Assembly (NCBI GenBank): GCA_014218235.1
Contig: CM024760.1
Location: 64,048,961 to 64,112,960 of the forward strand
Source of the DNA: Colocasia esculenta
Taxonomy: Eukaryota > Streptophyta > Magnoliopsida > Alismatales > Araceae
DNA: 64,000 bases
Reading direction: 5' to 3'
The notes beneath the pieces were generated by a model. That model saw only the letters and a list, made by a program, of their open reading frames with translations. It ran no database searches and was not told where the DNA came from. Shown piece after piece: positions 1 through 9,647 of the stretch. How positions within the stretch are numbered: position 1 is the first letter of the stretch; the number at the start of each line of letters is the position of its first letter. Position numbers and translations under genes: made by a program.

Positions 1-401
1 GTTGTCAATTTCTTGCAGGATGTTTGATATCTTGGTCTTCAAAGAAACAAAATTCAGTGGCACTATCTACAGCTGAAGCTGAGTACGTAGCTGCTGGAAG
101 TTGTTGTACACAACTCTTATGGATAAAGCAACAACTTGAAGATTTCGGATTAAACATCAAATCCATTCCACTGTTGTATGACAACACTAGTGCCATTAAT
201 CTCACAAAGAATCCAGTTCAACATTCAAGGACCAAGCATATTGAGGTTAGATGTCATTTTATTCGTGATCATGTAGCAAATGGTAATATTGAAATATCTT
301 TTATTGATACAAATGGTCAGTTAGCAGACATTTTCACAAAAGCCTTACCCGAGGAGAGGTTCACATCTCTTAGAAGGGAATTTGGCATGTGCAATTTGTG
401 A
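1..401 (+). CDS. copia pol, C-terminal RNase H (partial)
   Basis: The frame is open from base 3 to the stop at 399-401. It encodes the end of a Ty1/copia RNase H: ALSTAEAEYVAA carries the conserved Glu, followed by LYDNTSAINLTKNP, HIEVRCHFIRDHV and ADIFTKALP, and ends in GMCNL. This domain degrades RNA in the RNA/DNA hybrid during reverse transcription. No ATG is expected because this is the end of a longer polyprotein that begins outside the window. No break is visible here, unlike every other pol segment in the window. Confidence 0.93.
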   Translation, partial: CQFLAGCLISWSSKKQNSVALSTAEAEYVAAGSCCTQLLWIKQQLEDFGLNIKSIPLLYDNTSAINLTKNPVQHSRTKHIEVRCHFIRDHVANGNIEISFIDTNGQLADIFTKALPEERFTSLRREFGMCNL

Positions 402-793
402 AAAAGGTTTTGTTTAAAACTGGCACATTAAATTTCAGAATTAAGTAATTTTTCCCTCCATGGCTTTAAGCAAAAGAAATTCAAATTATCCTTTGTAACC
501 GCTCTCTCATTGAAGTCGGTTTGAATAGTCAAACTCTTTTGTCTTCTTCTGCCACCTTTTGGCGCCTCACTTTTCACAACGCTTTAATTATTCATAAAAT
601 CGATGAGAGAACGATTCATATCCCATCGTCTACCTTTCCCCTTTCGTCTGGTTGCTTGAGCCGATGCCCTAGCAATTTCGACATCGACTCTCTGCTAGAT
701 TTTGAAGCTTCTCTCCTCTTCCCGCGAAATTTCTTGAGGGATCTCTCTCCTCCTTCATTCTCAATCCTCCAAAAAACCTCCACACTTGATTTC
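402..793 (+). other. spacer between pol stop and accessory ORF
   Basis: About 390 bp of AT-rich DNA. The reading frame of the accessory ORF is already open from 521, but without an ATG, and the equivalent stretches in SIR-C and SIR-D do not conserve that part well, so I treat it as leader. One AACGATT, the motif arrayed in this family's LTR, occurs near 609, and an AACGATT also lies in the matching stretch of SIR-D (about 17325). No other signal was recognised. Confidence 0.5.
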
Positions 794-3700
794 ATGGCCG
801 CATCAGCTGTTTCCGGGAGTTTGGGTGGCTACACTGTCGAGTTTCTTACTCCTGAGCAGCAGGAGAGGTTCAAGTTCATGAAGACCAAAGTTTGTGGGAA
901 CAAGGCAGTGGACGTTGCTGATCTGGAAAAGAATGGTATGCGAAGTGTGGTTGAAGCTTTGATCAGGATGCAATGGATGGGAGTAACAACTTTCTCTGAG
1001 GTAAGTTATCCAGACCTCGTGAAGGCCTTCTATGTATGCTTGAAGACTCAAGAAGATGGGTCCCTGGTTTCATATGTCAAGGGAACCCAGATTAAGATAG
1101 ATAGTGAGCTATTGCATGAGTTGTTTGGAGTAACAACATCAGGGCACAGTGGGGTTCACTCTGTGAACGCCCAGATCAAGGGTCTTGGCATTGTAGGGCC
1201 GGGATACAGATTAAGAGATGGTAAATTGGACATCAACCAGTTGAATACGTTCAACCGCCTCCTTCACTTCATAGTGTGTCAGATTTTGGTTCCAAGAAGC
1301 GCCACCTTCTCCACCTGTGCCAAGGCAGACTCAGACATGATGTTCTCGGCCATACAGAACAAGGAAATCAACATGGCCGTAGTGATGATGGAAAGAATGT
1401 CTTTTGCCAGAGATCAGATTTGGGACACAAAAACCAAGCTCAATGTTTCCTTGCCGTATGCACATCTGCTCACCAAAGTTTTCAAGCACTTTGGTATTGA
1501 TCTGGCAGGAGCAGTAGTTGAGAAAACTGGGCCAATCAATTAGGTCCAGAAATCTCAGGAAAAGTGGTTTTTCAGTTATATATGGTGTTTGGTCTAAGAC
1601 CACAGTGGCCGAGGGAGAGGCCATCATAGGTGATATTCCTATATTCCTGATGTTCAGGAAGAAGCAGCAGAACCAGCAGCAGAGCAGCTAGCAGCAGTCC
1701 AAGCAGTAGTAGAATAGAGAATAGAGATTGAGCCAGCAGTACCTTCACTTCCAGCAGAATTAGCAGAAGCAGCAGTTGAGGATGTAGGGTCACCCCTTGT
1801 CCAAATAGTTTCACAATCTCCAGAAGGTCCTGTCGAAGAAGCAGTGGAAGGTGCAACAGATAATCTGCCCACCTCCATTATTACCTCCATTCTCAGAGAT
1901 GTAGTAGATTAGTTCTCTCCACTCCAGTCACCTCAGAGACTGGTGGATTTGCAGAAGAAGTTGTGGCATCAGGCCACATTGAGGAATCAGTGGCAGCAAT
2001 AGTTCAAGAGGAGCAGTCCAGTGCTCCATCAAGTGTTGTTTTGGAAGATGCTCCCATTCAGGGGGAGCAAGAATTCATGGAAAAAGATGCTCCTGTTCAG
2101 GGGGAGCAATTCCAGGGAGGTCAAGAAGAAGAAGCAGCTCACTATGATGAGCCAATGGGTGATGTACCAGTTGATGAAGACCTACCTCATGATCAGGATG
2201 ATGTCAGAGATGGGGAGACAGCAAGCTCCTCTGATTCTGATGATGATCAGCCTCCTCCAGATTTAGAGGCTGGGCAGAAAGGGAAAGAAGTGGAGCCCGA
2301 AGTACCTCTCTTATCAAGCACTCCACATGAAAGGCTAATGAGGCAGAAGATTGTGATAAATTTGAAGCCTGTGATTGAGAGACTTGATGCAGAAGGAACT
2401 ATTCTATGTTCTCTTCAATCTGATGTATCCTCCATCTTCATGAGCCAAGCTTCAGCTTCAAAGTAAATTTCCAACATAAGAAATGCCATGAAGTGGTTTA
2501 AGCAGAAAATGGGCACCATGAAAAATTTACTGGGAGACATTCTCAAGGTGGTTGGAGCTCAAATTCCTCCTCCTCCACCTCCTGCAGCCAGGTTCTGGAG
2601 TCAGGGCCTTCAAGGCCATCAGTTCAAGAGGTAGGGCCAACAGGGCCAGAAGCAGCAGCACCACCAGCAGAGGCAGCAGTAAATGTGCAAAGGCCATCAG
2701 GGCAAGCTGAGGAAGTCACAGGGCCAACAGGGCCATTGGAGAGTGAACCTGTGCAGACAGAGGCTGAAGAAGAGTCCTTGGCACCAAAGCCCCCAGCTCC
2801 CTCTTCTCCCTCTCACACACCTATTCCTCCAACTCCACCCTCAGCTCCTACAGCTCCTCCTACTCCACAAACATTCAAGAAGCCTCAATCCAGACCAATT
2901 TCCTCTCCCACTCCATTTCCTCCTCATTCCACCTCATCTCCTACCTCCTCTACTACAATTCCTTCTCCTATCCTTGAGGCCCCTCCAGCATCCTCAGCTG
3001 GAGCCTCCTCGTCCTCCTCTGGTCCCTCCCTTGGACCAGTTGATGACCTCCCAACTACTTCACATTCTTTTCTTCATCCTACTCCTCCACCCTCTTTCAT
3101 CACTATCATACCTGAAAGAGCCCAACTTAATTCTCCCTTTATGGAAAAGATAAAGGATGAGTTTGAGGAAGGGATCCTCAGGTCTGTGTTGAAGGTTGGT
3201 GAACATGTCCATAGGGCAGACTCTTCCAGTCCTGCCCCCAAGAAGAGGAAACTTACTTCTACTTCCTCCCTTTCCTCTGAACCCAAATACCCACCTTTGT
3301 GGTTTTCTCTCACAGTGGACAACAAACATAAACCACTGTACAGAGAATATCTCTCAAAGGTTGTTCTTGCAACTATCATTAACCTTCCCTTTCTTGATCT
3401 CACAGATCATTTGCACACCATTCTTCCCTACACTTCTTTACAAAATCCAAAAAATCCAGAATTTCTCTCTTGCCCACTCCAAATCAGAAGACCAATGGGG
3501 CAAAGGTCACAAGGATCTCTTCAAAAATTTATTCTTGCCAAATCTGCTAGATTCCCTCCAAGGGACCACTCCCAGACCTTATCAGAATGGTTCAGGTTGT
3601 ATCATAGAGAACTTTGGGCACCCTTCATTCAAAAGGAAATCAAAATGATCAGACATTTCATGCTATTCAACAATTACAGATATGTCCATAGACTTCCAGA

Positions 3701-4500
3701 GGTTCAGCTTAGCCAATTCAGAAAGGCCATTTCAGCTCTAACTCCGGATATCTCACATTTCAGATGTTCAGGTAGATTTTGCTACCCTCCAAGTGCCTGA
3801 AGAGATAGCCCTTCCACAAATTCATTTTCTAGTTATGGAATCCTCTGTAGGATCCATCATCTTTGAGCGTTTGCCCGAGTAATGGGCAGAATTAGAGTAC
3901 AGAAAGGCTGCCTGGTTGCTTTTCCTAGATTCCTATTTAGGGAATATCACCAGGGGCATGTAAGTACTGAAGTTCTAGCCCCCATTCTGTCTGAATGTGA
4001 AAGGCTGACATCCTCAGAATGGTCCAAGTTCTACCCTTTGTCAGCTCAGCAGTTGTTTGCGCTCAATGAAGCTCAGGCCAGGGAAGGCAAACCAGCTATA
4101 TCTCTAGCTACTTTCTTGGATATGAATTCTATACATCTTGTTAATGACCCTTTCAAAGTCTGGGAGGAAAGATACAAAGTATATGTAGCTCTTCATAAAG
4201 CTCTCAGAGATAATCACAATCACTATCCTGTGTCCATGGATCAGTTTCTTACCTGTGCCAGCTTTGGGACTCGTCGTTTCCTAAAGATGACTATGGATAA
4301 GGATGCTTATGCTGATCTTCTCTACAAACACCTAGATCTTCATCTCAAAAGGATGGTTTCCTCCATGGGACCAACCTATTCTTTGCCTTTTGGAGTTTAT
4401 AAAACTCATTTTGAAGAGCAGGAAGCCCAGGTATGGGAAACCATCTCCCATTTGCCTCTCTTTTGTCCCCTGCCTTCTATTTACCTGTACCTCCGCAAAG
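794..4500 (+). pseudogene. SIR-A accessory ('env-like') ORF, frame-broken
   Basis: The likely start is ATG 794 (MAASAVSGSLGG), since the matching ORF of SIR-C starts at the same point. Block 1 (794-1543) is a globular domain with LTPEQQERF, KAVDVADLEK, VSYPDLVKAFYVCLKT, GTQIKI, TTSGHSGVHSV and SATFSTCAKADSDMMF. It resembles the 'putative plant transposon protein' domain found in many plant repeat ORFs (from memory, unsearched). Block 2 (1963-2466) is acidic. Block 3 (2685-3800) is Pro/Ser/Thr-rich and then basic (PKKRKL at 3237-3254), followed by a conserved region with SEWFRLYHRELWAPFIQKEI. Block 4 (3882-4450) is the conserved C-terminus (FLDMNSIHLV, MGPTYSLPFGVYK). Frame changes separate the blocks, and 1544-1962 is damaged. 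Near the end a frameshift lets this copy run to a stop at 4632-4634, across purine tract 1. The function of the product is unknown. Confidence 0.75.
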
Positions 4501-4582
4501 TTAATGAAATCTCCTTCTTTGTGTACTCCTATTTTATTTTTCTCTTATTTCTTTGTCGAAGGTTGTCTTTTTGCTCAATGAC

Positions 4583-4595
4583 AAAAAGGGGGAGA
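4583..4595 (+). promoter_or_regulatory. polypurine tract copy 1 (SIR-A)
   Basis: AAAAAGGGGGAGA lies about 130 bp upstream of the LTR-adjacent copy. Plus-strand DNA synthesis starts at such tracts. Multiple copies before the 3' LTR are typical of Sireviruses. Confidence 0.75.
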
Positions 4596-4712
4596 AAATT
4601 AGCATGTCTGAAATACACTCCAATATTTTTTTAAGGAAGAAAATTAGCATGTCATATCTTCAGACTGATTTTAGATTTTTATCCATGCTTATTGTTCAGT
4701 TTTGTCATCACC

Positions 4713-4725
4713 AAAAAGGGGGAGA
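4713..4725 (+). promoter_or_regulatory. polypurine tract adjacent to 3' LTR (SIR-A)
   Basis: AAAAAGGGGGAGA ends two bases before the TGATGATCAG start of the 3' LTR. It is identical to the copy at 4583. Confidence 0.88.
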
Positions 4726-4919
4726 TTGATGATCAGTCTGTGCCCATGTAATTTTAATTAATTACATATGTATTTTGGTGATTAACAAAACTAAACTAGT
4801 TTTTATCAATAATATCTAATGAATATTTCATAAGTCTTAAGTACAGGAAAAATACCAAGTTTAAATAAGCCAATAAAGGTATGCATTACTTCTCTGAAGC
4901 TTTAATCTTTTCAACATGA

Positions 4920-5640
4920 TATTTCTCTAAGTCCATATCGATTTCTGTTGAAATTCATAACGATTTCCTTATAAGACTGAAAAGTCATGTTGTTTCAAAC
5001 AAGTCGATGCTATAACGATTCTATAAGTCATCACAACGATTTCTTTAGAAAGCATAACGACTTGCCTGTCATAACGATTCTATAAGTCATCGCAACGATT
5101 TCTTTAGAAAGCGCAATGACTTGCTCGCCGTAACAATTTCTTTAAAACTCCCAACGACTTGCTCGCCGTAACGATTTTGTAAGTTACCGTAACGATTTCT
5201 TTAGAACTCGCAATGACTTGCTCGCCGTAACGATTTATTTAGAACTCGCAACGACTTGCTCTCCGTAACGATTTCGTAAGTTACCGTAACAATTTCTTTA
5301 AAACTCGCAACGACTTGCTCGCTGTAATGATTTCATAAGTCACCGTAACGATTTCTTTAGAACTCACAACGATTTGCTTTGCATAACGATTTCTTTAAGC
5401 GTTCACAATGATTTCTTTAAGCGCTCATAACAATTTGGTTTGTACAAAGATTTCTTTAAGCGCTCACAACGATTTCTTTATAGCTCATAACGACTTGATA
5501 AGTGTTCATAACGATTTCCCTGTTGAACACATACACTTGCTTAACGATTTACTCTCTATAATGACTTGTTAGTATTCATAACGATTTCATAAGTCATATA
5601 GACAACGACTTTACAGTTTATATGAACTTGTTTTTTATCT
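4920..5640 (+). repeat. AACGATT-rich imperfect tandem array in U3
   Basis: Dozens of AACGATT/AACGACT cores, spaced irregularly by about 15-25 bp, occur in phrases such as GTAACGATTTCTTTAGAACTC. The same core, with different spacer text, fills the SIR-D LTR on the opposite strand. It lies upstream of the TATA-like box, where copia enhancers are normally found. Confidence 0.85.
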
Positions 5641-6055
5641 TATCACTTGAAGCGTTGACTAGTCAAAGTCACGCATATATCTATCCGTCACTCCTGCTTT
5701 TATGAGTTCTGAACGTATCTCTGCATGCATGCAGACAATATCGTCCATTATTGTGCTTACTCTATATACATCTTTTAAAACAAGCTATTTGGGATTGCTA
5801 TTCTAGTGAATACTCACATCAACGTATACTGACAAACAAGAGACAGTTTGAGTTGTCTACTGTTCTATCATTTAATGTGCGTAGGGTCCTGAAGACCTTC
5901 TATCATACAACGTTGGACCTATAGACGTCAAAAGACACTATCTCTTTGCGTACTCAAATGGATAAAAGATAGTTGAAGCTTCCAAATGTCAAACAGTCTA
6001 ATGTCTATCAATTCAAGAGACAACAGTTTATTCAACGGTAGTATTTCAAACAGAA

Positions 6056-6063
6056 GATATAAA
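6056..6063 (+). promoter_or_regulatory. putative LTR TATA box (SIR-A)
   Basis: GATATAAA follows TTTCAAACAGAA. The aligned place in the SIR-D LTR reads GATATATAAAG after TCAAATAGAA, so the element is conserved between copies. This predicts a transcription start about 30 bp downstream. Confidence 0.5.
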
Positions 6064-7022
6064 TTCAAAGACAGAATGAAGAGAAAAAAAAACAACAGAG
6101 AACCAACGAAGCAGAGAACAAGCATCTCGTATTCAAGCATTCAAATTCTTCGGCAAGAAGTCCAGAGCCAAGAACTTCATTCCACCTAGCTTTCGCTCTT
6201 TGCTCTCCTCACTGTAGTGAAAATCTTGAGAGAGCTTGTGTAGTTCTGAGAGTGTGCTTAGCATTGATTCTTTGCTCTCAGTACTAGTCGCTTCAGATCT
6301 TGGCTTGTTAAAAAGCTTGATCTAAGGGCTTGATCTTATTCCATTCTCTTTGTGGTGTTTCCCTTCGGTTGTGAAGGAAGACCTGGTGGTATCCAGGGTG
6401 CTGTTTCCCTTCAGTTATGAAGGAAGACTTGGTGGGGGATCCATGGTGTTGTTGTTCCCTTCAGGTGTGAAGGAAGACCAGCCGAGCTAGTTGTTGTAGT
6501 GTCCTTAGGGGGACTGTTCCCTAGTTAGTAAAAACCTAAGTGGTTGCTCAGGGACTGGACGTAGGACTCCTAAGAAAGGAGGTCAGAACCAGGATAATCC
6601 TTTGTGTCGTGTGATTGCTTTCTTTGTGTCTTTGATATTTAAACTAACAGTCACTAACCTCCTTCGAAGAACGTTTGCGTGAATGTTTTTAGTTACAGGT
6701 ATCTTCTAGATTAATTTTAAAAGACCCATTCACCCCCCCGCTGGGCTCGTCAGCTAGGCAACAAGACAAACCTCCTGAGAATGATATAGAACCAAGATGA
6801 AGCATTTCAGGATAATCTGATTTATGTTCTGATTATAGGATATATTCAAGATGTGGATCTATGTCAAGAAAGTAGCGTAAAAGTGGACGATTATATTGAT
6901 ATCTAGGTGATTTATTTACGTTAATACTTATATTTCATTTTTAACACAGTTTTTCATAGATGTTGAAGATTGAAAAGTTTAATTTGTTACGTTTACCCAT
7001 TTACTGACATTTTTTTTAACAC

Positions 7023-7220
7023 ATGATTTCTAGCAGTGAACGCTCTTCTCATGATGGCTCACGCCTATGGAGGCATCAGACTCTGTCTGTCCCTTTCCCT
7101 CCCACCTCTCAGTCGATCCCTCCCCCTACCACATCTCAGGTGCTCCCTCCCACTCCCACCTCTCAGGCACTTTCTCTCCCTCCCACTTTTCAGCCGATAG
7201 CTCCCTCTTTCAACTGTTAG
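7023..7220 (+). CDS. Pro/Ser-rich exon fragment of CACTA gene
   Basis: A 65-codon open frame made of repeated PPT(T/P)SQ-like units, such as IPPPTTSQVLPPTPTSQALS. Low-complexity Pro/Ser tracts commonly precede the conserved part of CACTA accessory proteins. It lies 90 bp upstream of a better-supported exon in the same orientation. I cannot show that it is translated, and it could be only repeat-driven open sequence. Confidence 0.4.
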   Translation: MISSSERSSHDGSRLWRHQTLSVPFPPTSQSIPPPTTSQVLPPTPTSQALSLPPTFQPIAPSFNC

Positions 7221-7309
7221 GGCTCTTTGATGGCATCTGCATCTCTTGTAGTAGGTTCATATTTTAATTTGATGTATTTTTTATAAAATATTTTAATAGA
7301 AATCCTCTG

Positions 7310-7588
7310 ATGATGTTTAATGGTTATATTGGAATAGGTCCATCATCTGCACCATCTTGGGAGAGGGGCACTGGCCGTCGAGGGCCGACTATGGGAGTTA
7401 GAAAGAGGAGGCTACCCTTTGGACATCAATGGAATGTCTCTCTCATTCGAGAATATGGCGTGGGCCCTATTGCAGATATTTTTATGAGTCCCATGGCCGT
7501 TGTATCAAAAATGTATTATAAGATTTGGCAAAATGATTTTGCCAAGCTTCGTACTGCGACCATGGAGTTGATATTCAGAGATCTTTAG
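7310..7588 (+). CDS. CACTA Ptta/En/Spm-type protein, N-terminal exon
   Basis: A 92-codon frame with KRRLPFGHQWNVSLIREYGVGPIADIF, the sort of 'start of conserved region' seen in plant Ptta/En/Spm-family ORFs (family recognised from memory). The frame ends at a plausible splice donor, CTTTAG|GTAATT. Further exon-like pieces follow in the same orientation: one near 7680-7750 ending at AAG|TAAGTAAG, one near 7857-7950 ending GAGCAG|GTAATA, and one near 8041-8140 with ERNKQN, like the asparagine/arginine-rich motif of the family. In-frame stops in some pieces suggest decay. Confidence 0.5.
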   Translation: MMFNGYIGIGPSSAPSWERGTGRRGPTMGVRKRRLPFGHQWNVSLIREYGVGPIADIFMSPMAVVSKMYYKIWQNDFAKLRTATMELIFRDL

Positions 7589-8422
7589 GTAATTATTGTT
7601 TAAATTGAATAGTATATATGTGTAAATTTCTTATAATTGAGTGACTATGTAGTGTAGTGACCAACCAGTAGGAGCGAACAGAAAAATGGATAGGGTGATG
7701 CTTGCTCACATGAGCGCTAGGCATTGTAGTTGGCGTAGCAAGCCAAAAAAGTAAGTAAGCTAATACACTATTTCATTTTCATATGTACTTGATTTTTTTT
7801 TATCTTGTTTATATATTGACACAATTTTTGTATTTCATGTCAGCATTTTAATGGGAAGTCTTTAGATGATGCAATTGGCTCCGTCCAACAGGTGTTAACT
7901 CGTCTGATTGGCAAACAATGTGCGAGAAGTGGACTAATGGAGACGAGCAGGTAATATTTATTTTTTTTTAATATAATTATTTATGATTATTTTGTTTATA
8001 TAAATGAAACAATAATTGTCTATTCTTATCTTTTTATAGGGTTGTTGAGCGGAATAAGCAGAACTGTTCCACTCAGTTCTGACATATAGAAGGGGCAGGA
8101 CTAGTCATTATCAATGGATGAATGATTTTGTGCATTCCTTTTATGAATAATATTATCCCTTTCATTTAGTTACTTACATCTCTTTCTTATTTTGTCGCAA
8201 TTTAAATAGTCTAATATGCATGGACGTAATCTGCGTCAACTTGAGCTTTTCAAGATGGGTCAATGTAAAGACTTAGCAGATGGCAGTCAGAGCTAGGTAG
8301 ATGAGGAGAGCATTAGACGATATGTAAGTAACTTTATTTCCTTTTTTTTATGTGACTATCTTTTCATTATAATAGTTGTAACATTAATATTTTTTTTTCT
8401 CTACCTTTTGCTGTAGGAAACT

Positions 8423-8650
8423 ATGATCCCGTTGATCATTCCTTCCTCAGACATCGATCTCGAAAGCCACACCCCAGTGACTCCCGAGGAGGCCTTCATT
8501 TTGGTCATGGGAAAAGATCGACCTGGCCGTGTTCGCTGTACGGGTAGTGGAGAGACGTTGAGCACATGGTATAAATTTACAACAACATTTGGCAGTTCAA
8601 AGCGAGAAAAGATAATGCAAGAACAATTAAAAGCACACGAAGAAAAGTAG
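8423..8650 (+). CDS. CACTA Ptta/En/Spm-type protein, C-terminal exon
   Basis: The 75-codon frame follows an intron-like T-rich tract ending GCTGTAG|GAAACT. It contains TPEEAFILVMGKDRPGRVRC and then TGSGETLSTWY, which fits the well-known C-terminal signature of plant Transposase_24-type proteins (E.F..V.G.D..GRVR..GSG). A coiled-coil-like charged tail (SSKREKIMQEQLKAHEEK) stops at 8648-8650. Just downstream, MTQMREKI continues in character after a stop, so this end may be slightly truncated. The role of the protein in transposition is not established here. Confidence 0.65.
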   Translation: MIPLIIPSSDIDLESHTPVTPEEAFILVMGKDRPGRVRCTGSGETLSTWYKFTTTFGSSKREKIMQEQLKAHEEK

Positions 8651-8940
8651 AAAGCACAGGTAGAGGAGATGACTCAAATGAGAGAAAAGATTACTTGATT
8701 GGAGAATATAGCTATGAAGGTGGACGAGATGAGCACACTCCTCTCCCAGATATAGACGTCACAGATACTAACCTAGCATGTACCTCCTGTAGTTCAGAGC
8801 GAGAGCGGGACAAATTAGGAGGCGGATGATATTCGTAACGTGATGATCATGTCTCTGATTCCCTCTTATTCTATTGTAGTTTGACATTTTCTGACTTTCT
8901 TGATATTGTAAAACATTATTTTTGCATTACTTTCTATGCG

Positions 8941-9110
8941 TGTGATTGAATGATCCAGCGAGCTTGGTGGCTCATATGTGTGTGATTGAACGATCCATTG
9001 AGCCTGGGTGATGGCTCAATAATGTGTGTGATTGAATGATCCAACGAGCCTGAGTGATGGCTCATATGTGTGTGATTGAATGATCCAGCGAGCCTGGGTG
9101 GTGGCTTATG
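8941..9110 (+). repeat. tandem repeat, four units of 40-46 bp
   Basis: Units start at 8941, 8981, 9027 and 9071. Each begins TGTGATTGAATGATCCA and continues GCGAGCCTGGGTG.TGGCTCA with small indels. The array lies between the CACTA coding remnants and the subterminal repeats. The open frame running across it on the minus strand is repeat-driven. Confidence 0.9.
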
Positions 9111-9159
9111 TATGTACATGGTGTAATATAAAATTATAAATAATTTCTTTTTTTGTGAC

Positions 9160-9647
9160 AACATGTCAGCAGCTGGCTAGCCGCTGCCAAAAGAACATAT
9201 GTAAGCGGCTACCAGAAGCTGACAAAAATAAAGAATATGGCCGCGGCTTAGGTCTGCTGAAAAAAAGCTTTAAGGCAGCGGTTCTAGTCGCTGATAAAAG
9301 TTTCATATGTCAGCGGCTAACATCTACGGCCATAATACCCTATATGGCCGTGGCTCATTACCATTGCTGTAGAATATATGTCCGCGACTGTATCCGTAGA
9401 CAAAAGATGGATATGGCTTCAGGTATTATGGCTGCTGGCAATACATTATGTCAGTAGCTATGATAGTTGCAAACAAATCCAACATATATCTGCGACATTA
9501 CAAACAGCTGACATAAGATCTGTCCACAGACTTTTGGCGACGGTTGTGTCAGGGCCTTCTTAACCGCAGACATAACATTATGTCAACGGTCTTTCAGGTT
9601 TTGGCAGCGGCTTTCAACTGCTGACAAATGGCCGTTCTCCTATAGTG
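9160..9647 (+). repeat. CACTA subterminal repeat region and 3' terminus
   Basis: Short related words (CAGCGGCT, AGCCGCTG, GTCAGC, GCTGACA, GCCGCGGCT) recur in both orientations every 20-40 bp up to the terminal CGTTCTCCTATAGTG. In CACTA elements such subterminal words bind the element's DNA-binding protein. The bases after the end are GAA, which should be the 3-bp target duplication if the left end could be found. Small open frames here (9155-9563) are not convincing genes. Confidence 0.7.

Larger units (their letters stand above)
1..6763 (+). mobile_element. SIR-A: 3' half of a Ty1/copia Sirevirus-type retrotransposon
   Basis: In order on the plus strand: the RNase H end of copia pol, a large accessory ORF, two copies of the purine tract AAAAAGGGGGAGA, and a 2.0-kb 3' LTR. 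An extra ORF after pol, repeated purine tracts and an LTR ending in CATTCACCCCCCC are known hallmarks of plant Sireviruses. The 5' LTR, gag and most of pol lie left of the window, so the target duplication cannot be checked. The DNA to the right is CACTA transposon, so SIR-A most likely inserted into that element. Its LTR is clearly related to that of SIR-D, which lies in the opposite orientation. Confidence 0.9.
4727..6763 (+). repeat. SIR-A 3' LTR
   Basis: Begins TGATGATCAGTCTG directly after the purine tract and ends CAGCTAGGCAACA, giving 2037 bp with TG...CA ends. The start and end match the reverse complement of the LTR at 11121-13283. Inside are an AACGATT array (about 4920-5640), a TATA-like box near 6056, short CCCTTC...GAAGGAAGACC units around 6360-6480, and the terminal CATTCACCCCCCC motif (6727-6739). 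It has no coding capacity. The short open frame at 5986-6189 falls in the transcribed leader and is not a supported gene. Confidence 0.9.
6764..9647 (+). mobile_element. CACTA (En/Spm) DNA transposon, right-hand part
   Basis: The right end is defined by CCTATAGTG at 9639-9647, the complement of a CACTATAGGAGAACGG terminus. It is preceded by roughly 480 bp of subterminal DNA full of short inverted and direct copies of GTCAGCGGCT-like words. Coding remnants inside (7310-7588, 8423-8650) resemble the plant Ptta/En/Spm-type protein, transcribed toward this end. No CACTA terminus is found on the left. The DNA starts abruptly at the SIR-A LTR, so the left part probably lies beyond SIR-A outside the window. 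Stretch 6764-7022 holds nothing recognisable. Confidence 0.75.

Noticed and set aside
521..793. Using the upstream open frame as an N-terminal extension of the SIR-A accessory ORF
   Set aside because: It opens at a TTG, and SIR-C has an ATG at the position of ATG 794, with no comparable conserved text upstream.
2683..3153. Second frame of 156 codons overlapping the Pro/Ser tract (also minus 22996-22637)
   Set aside because: A Leu/His/Pro-rich shadow of the Pro/Ser-rich coding frame, produced by CCTCCT-type repeats.
4480..4634. Hydrophobic tail (FFVYSYFIFLLFLC) of the SIR-A accessory ORF as a membrane anchor
   Set aside because: In SIR-D the matching sequence ends at a stop in another frame. 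The hydrophobic tail in SIR-A arises after a frameshift and reads through spacer DNA into purine tract 1.
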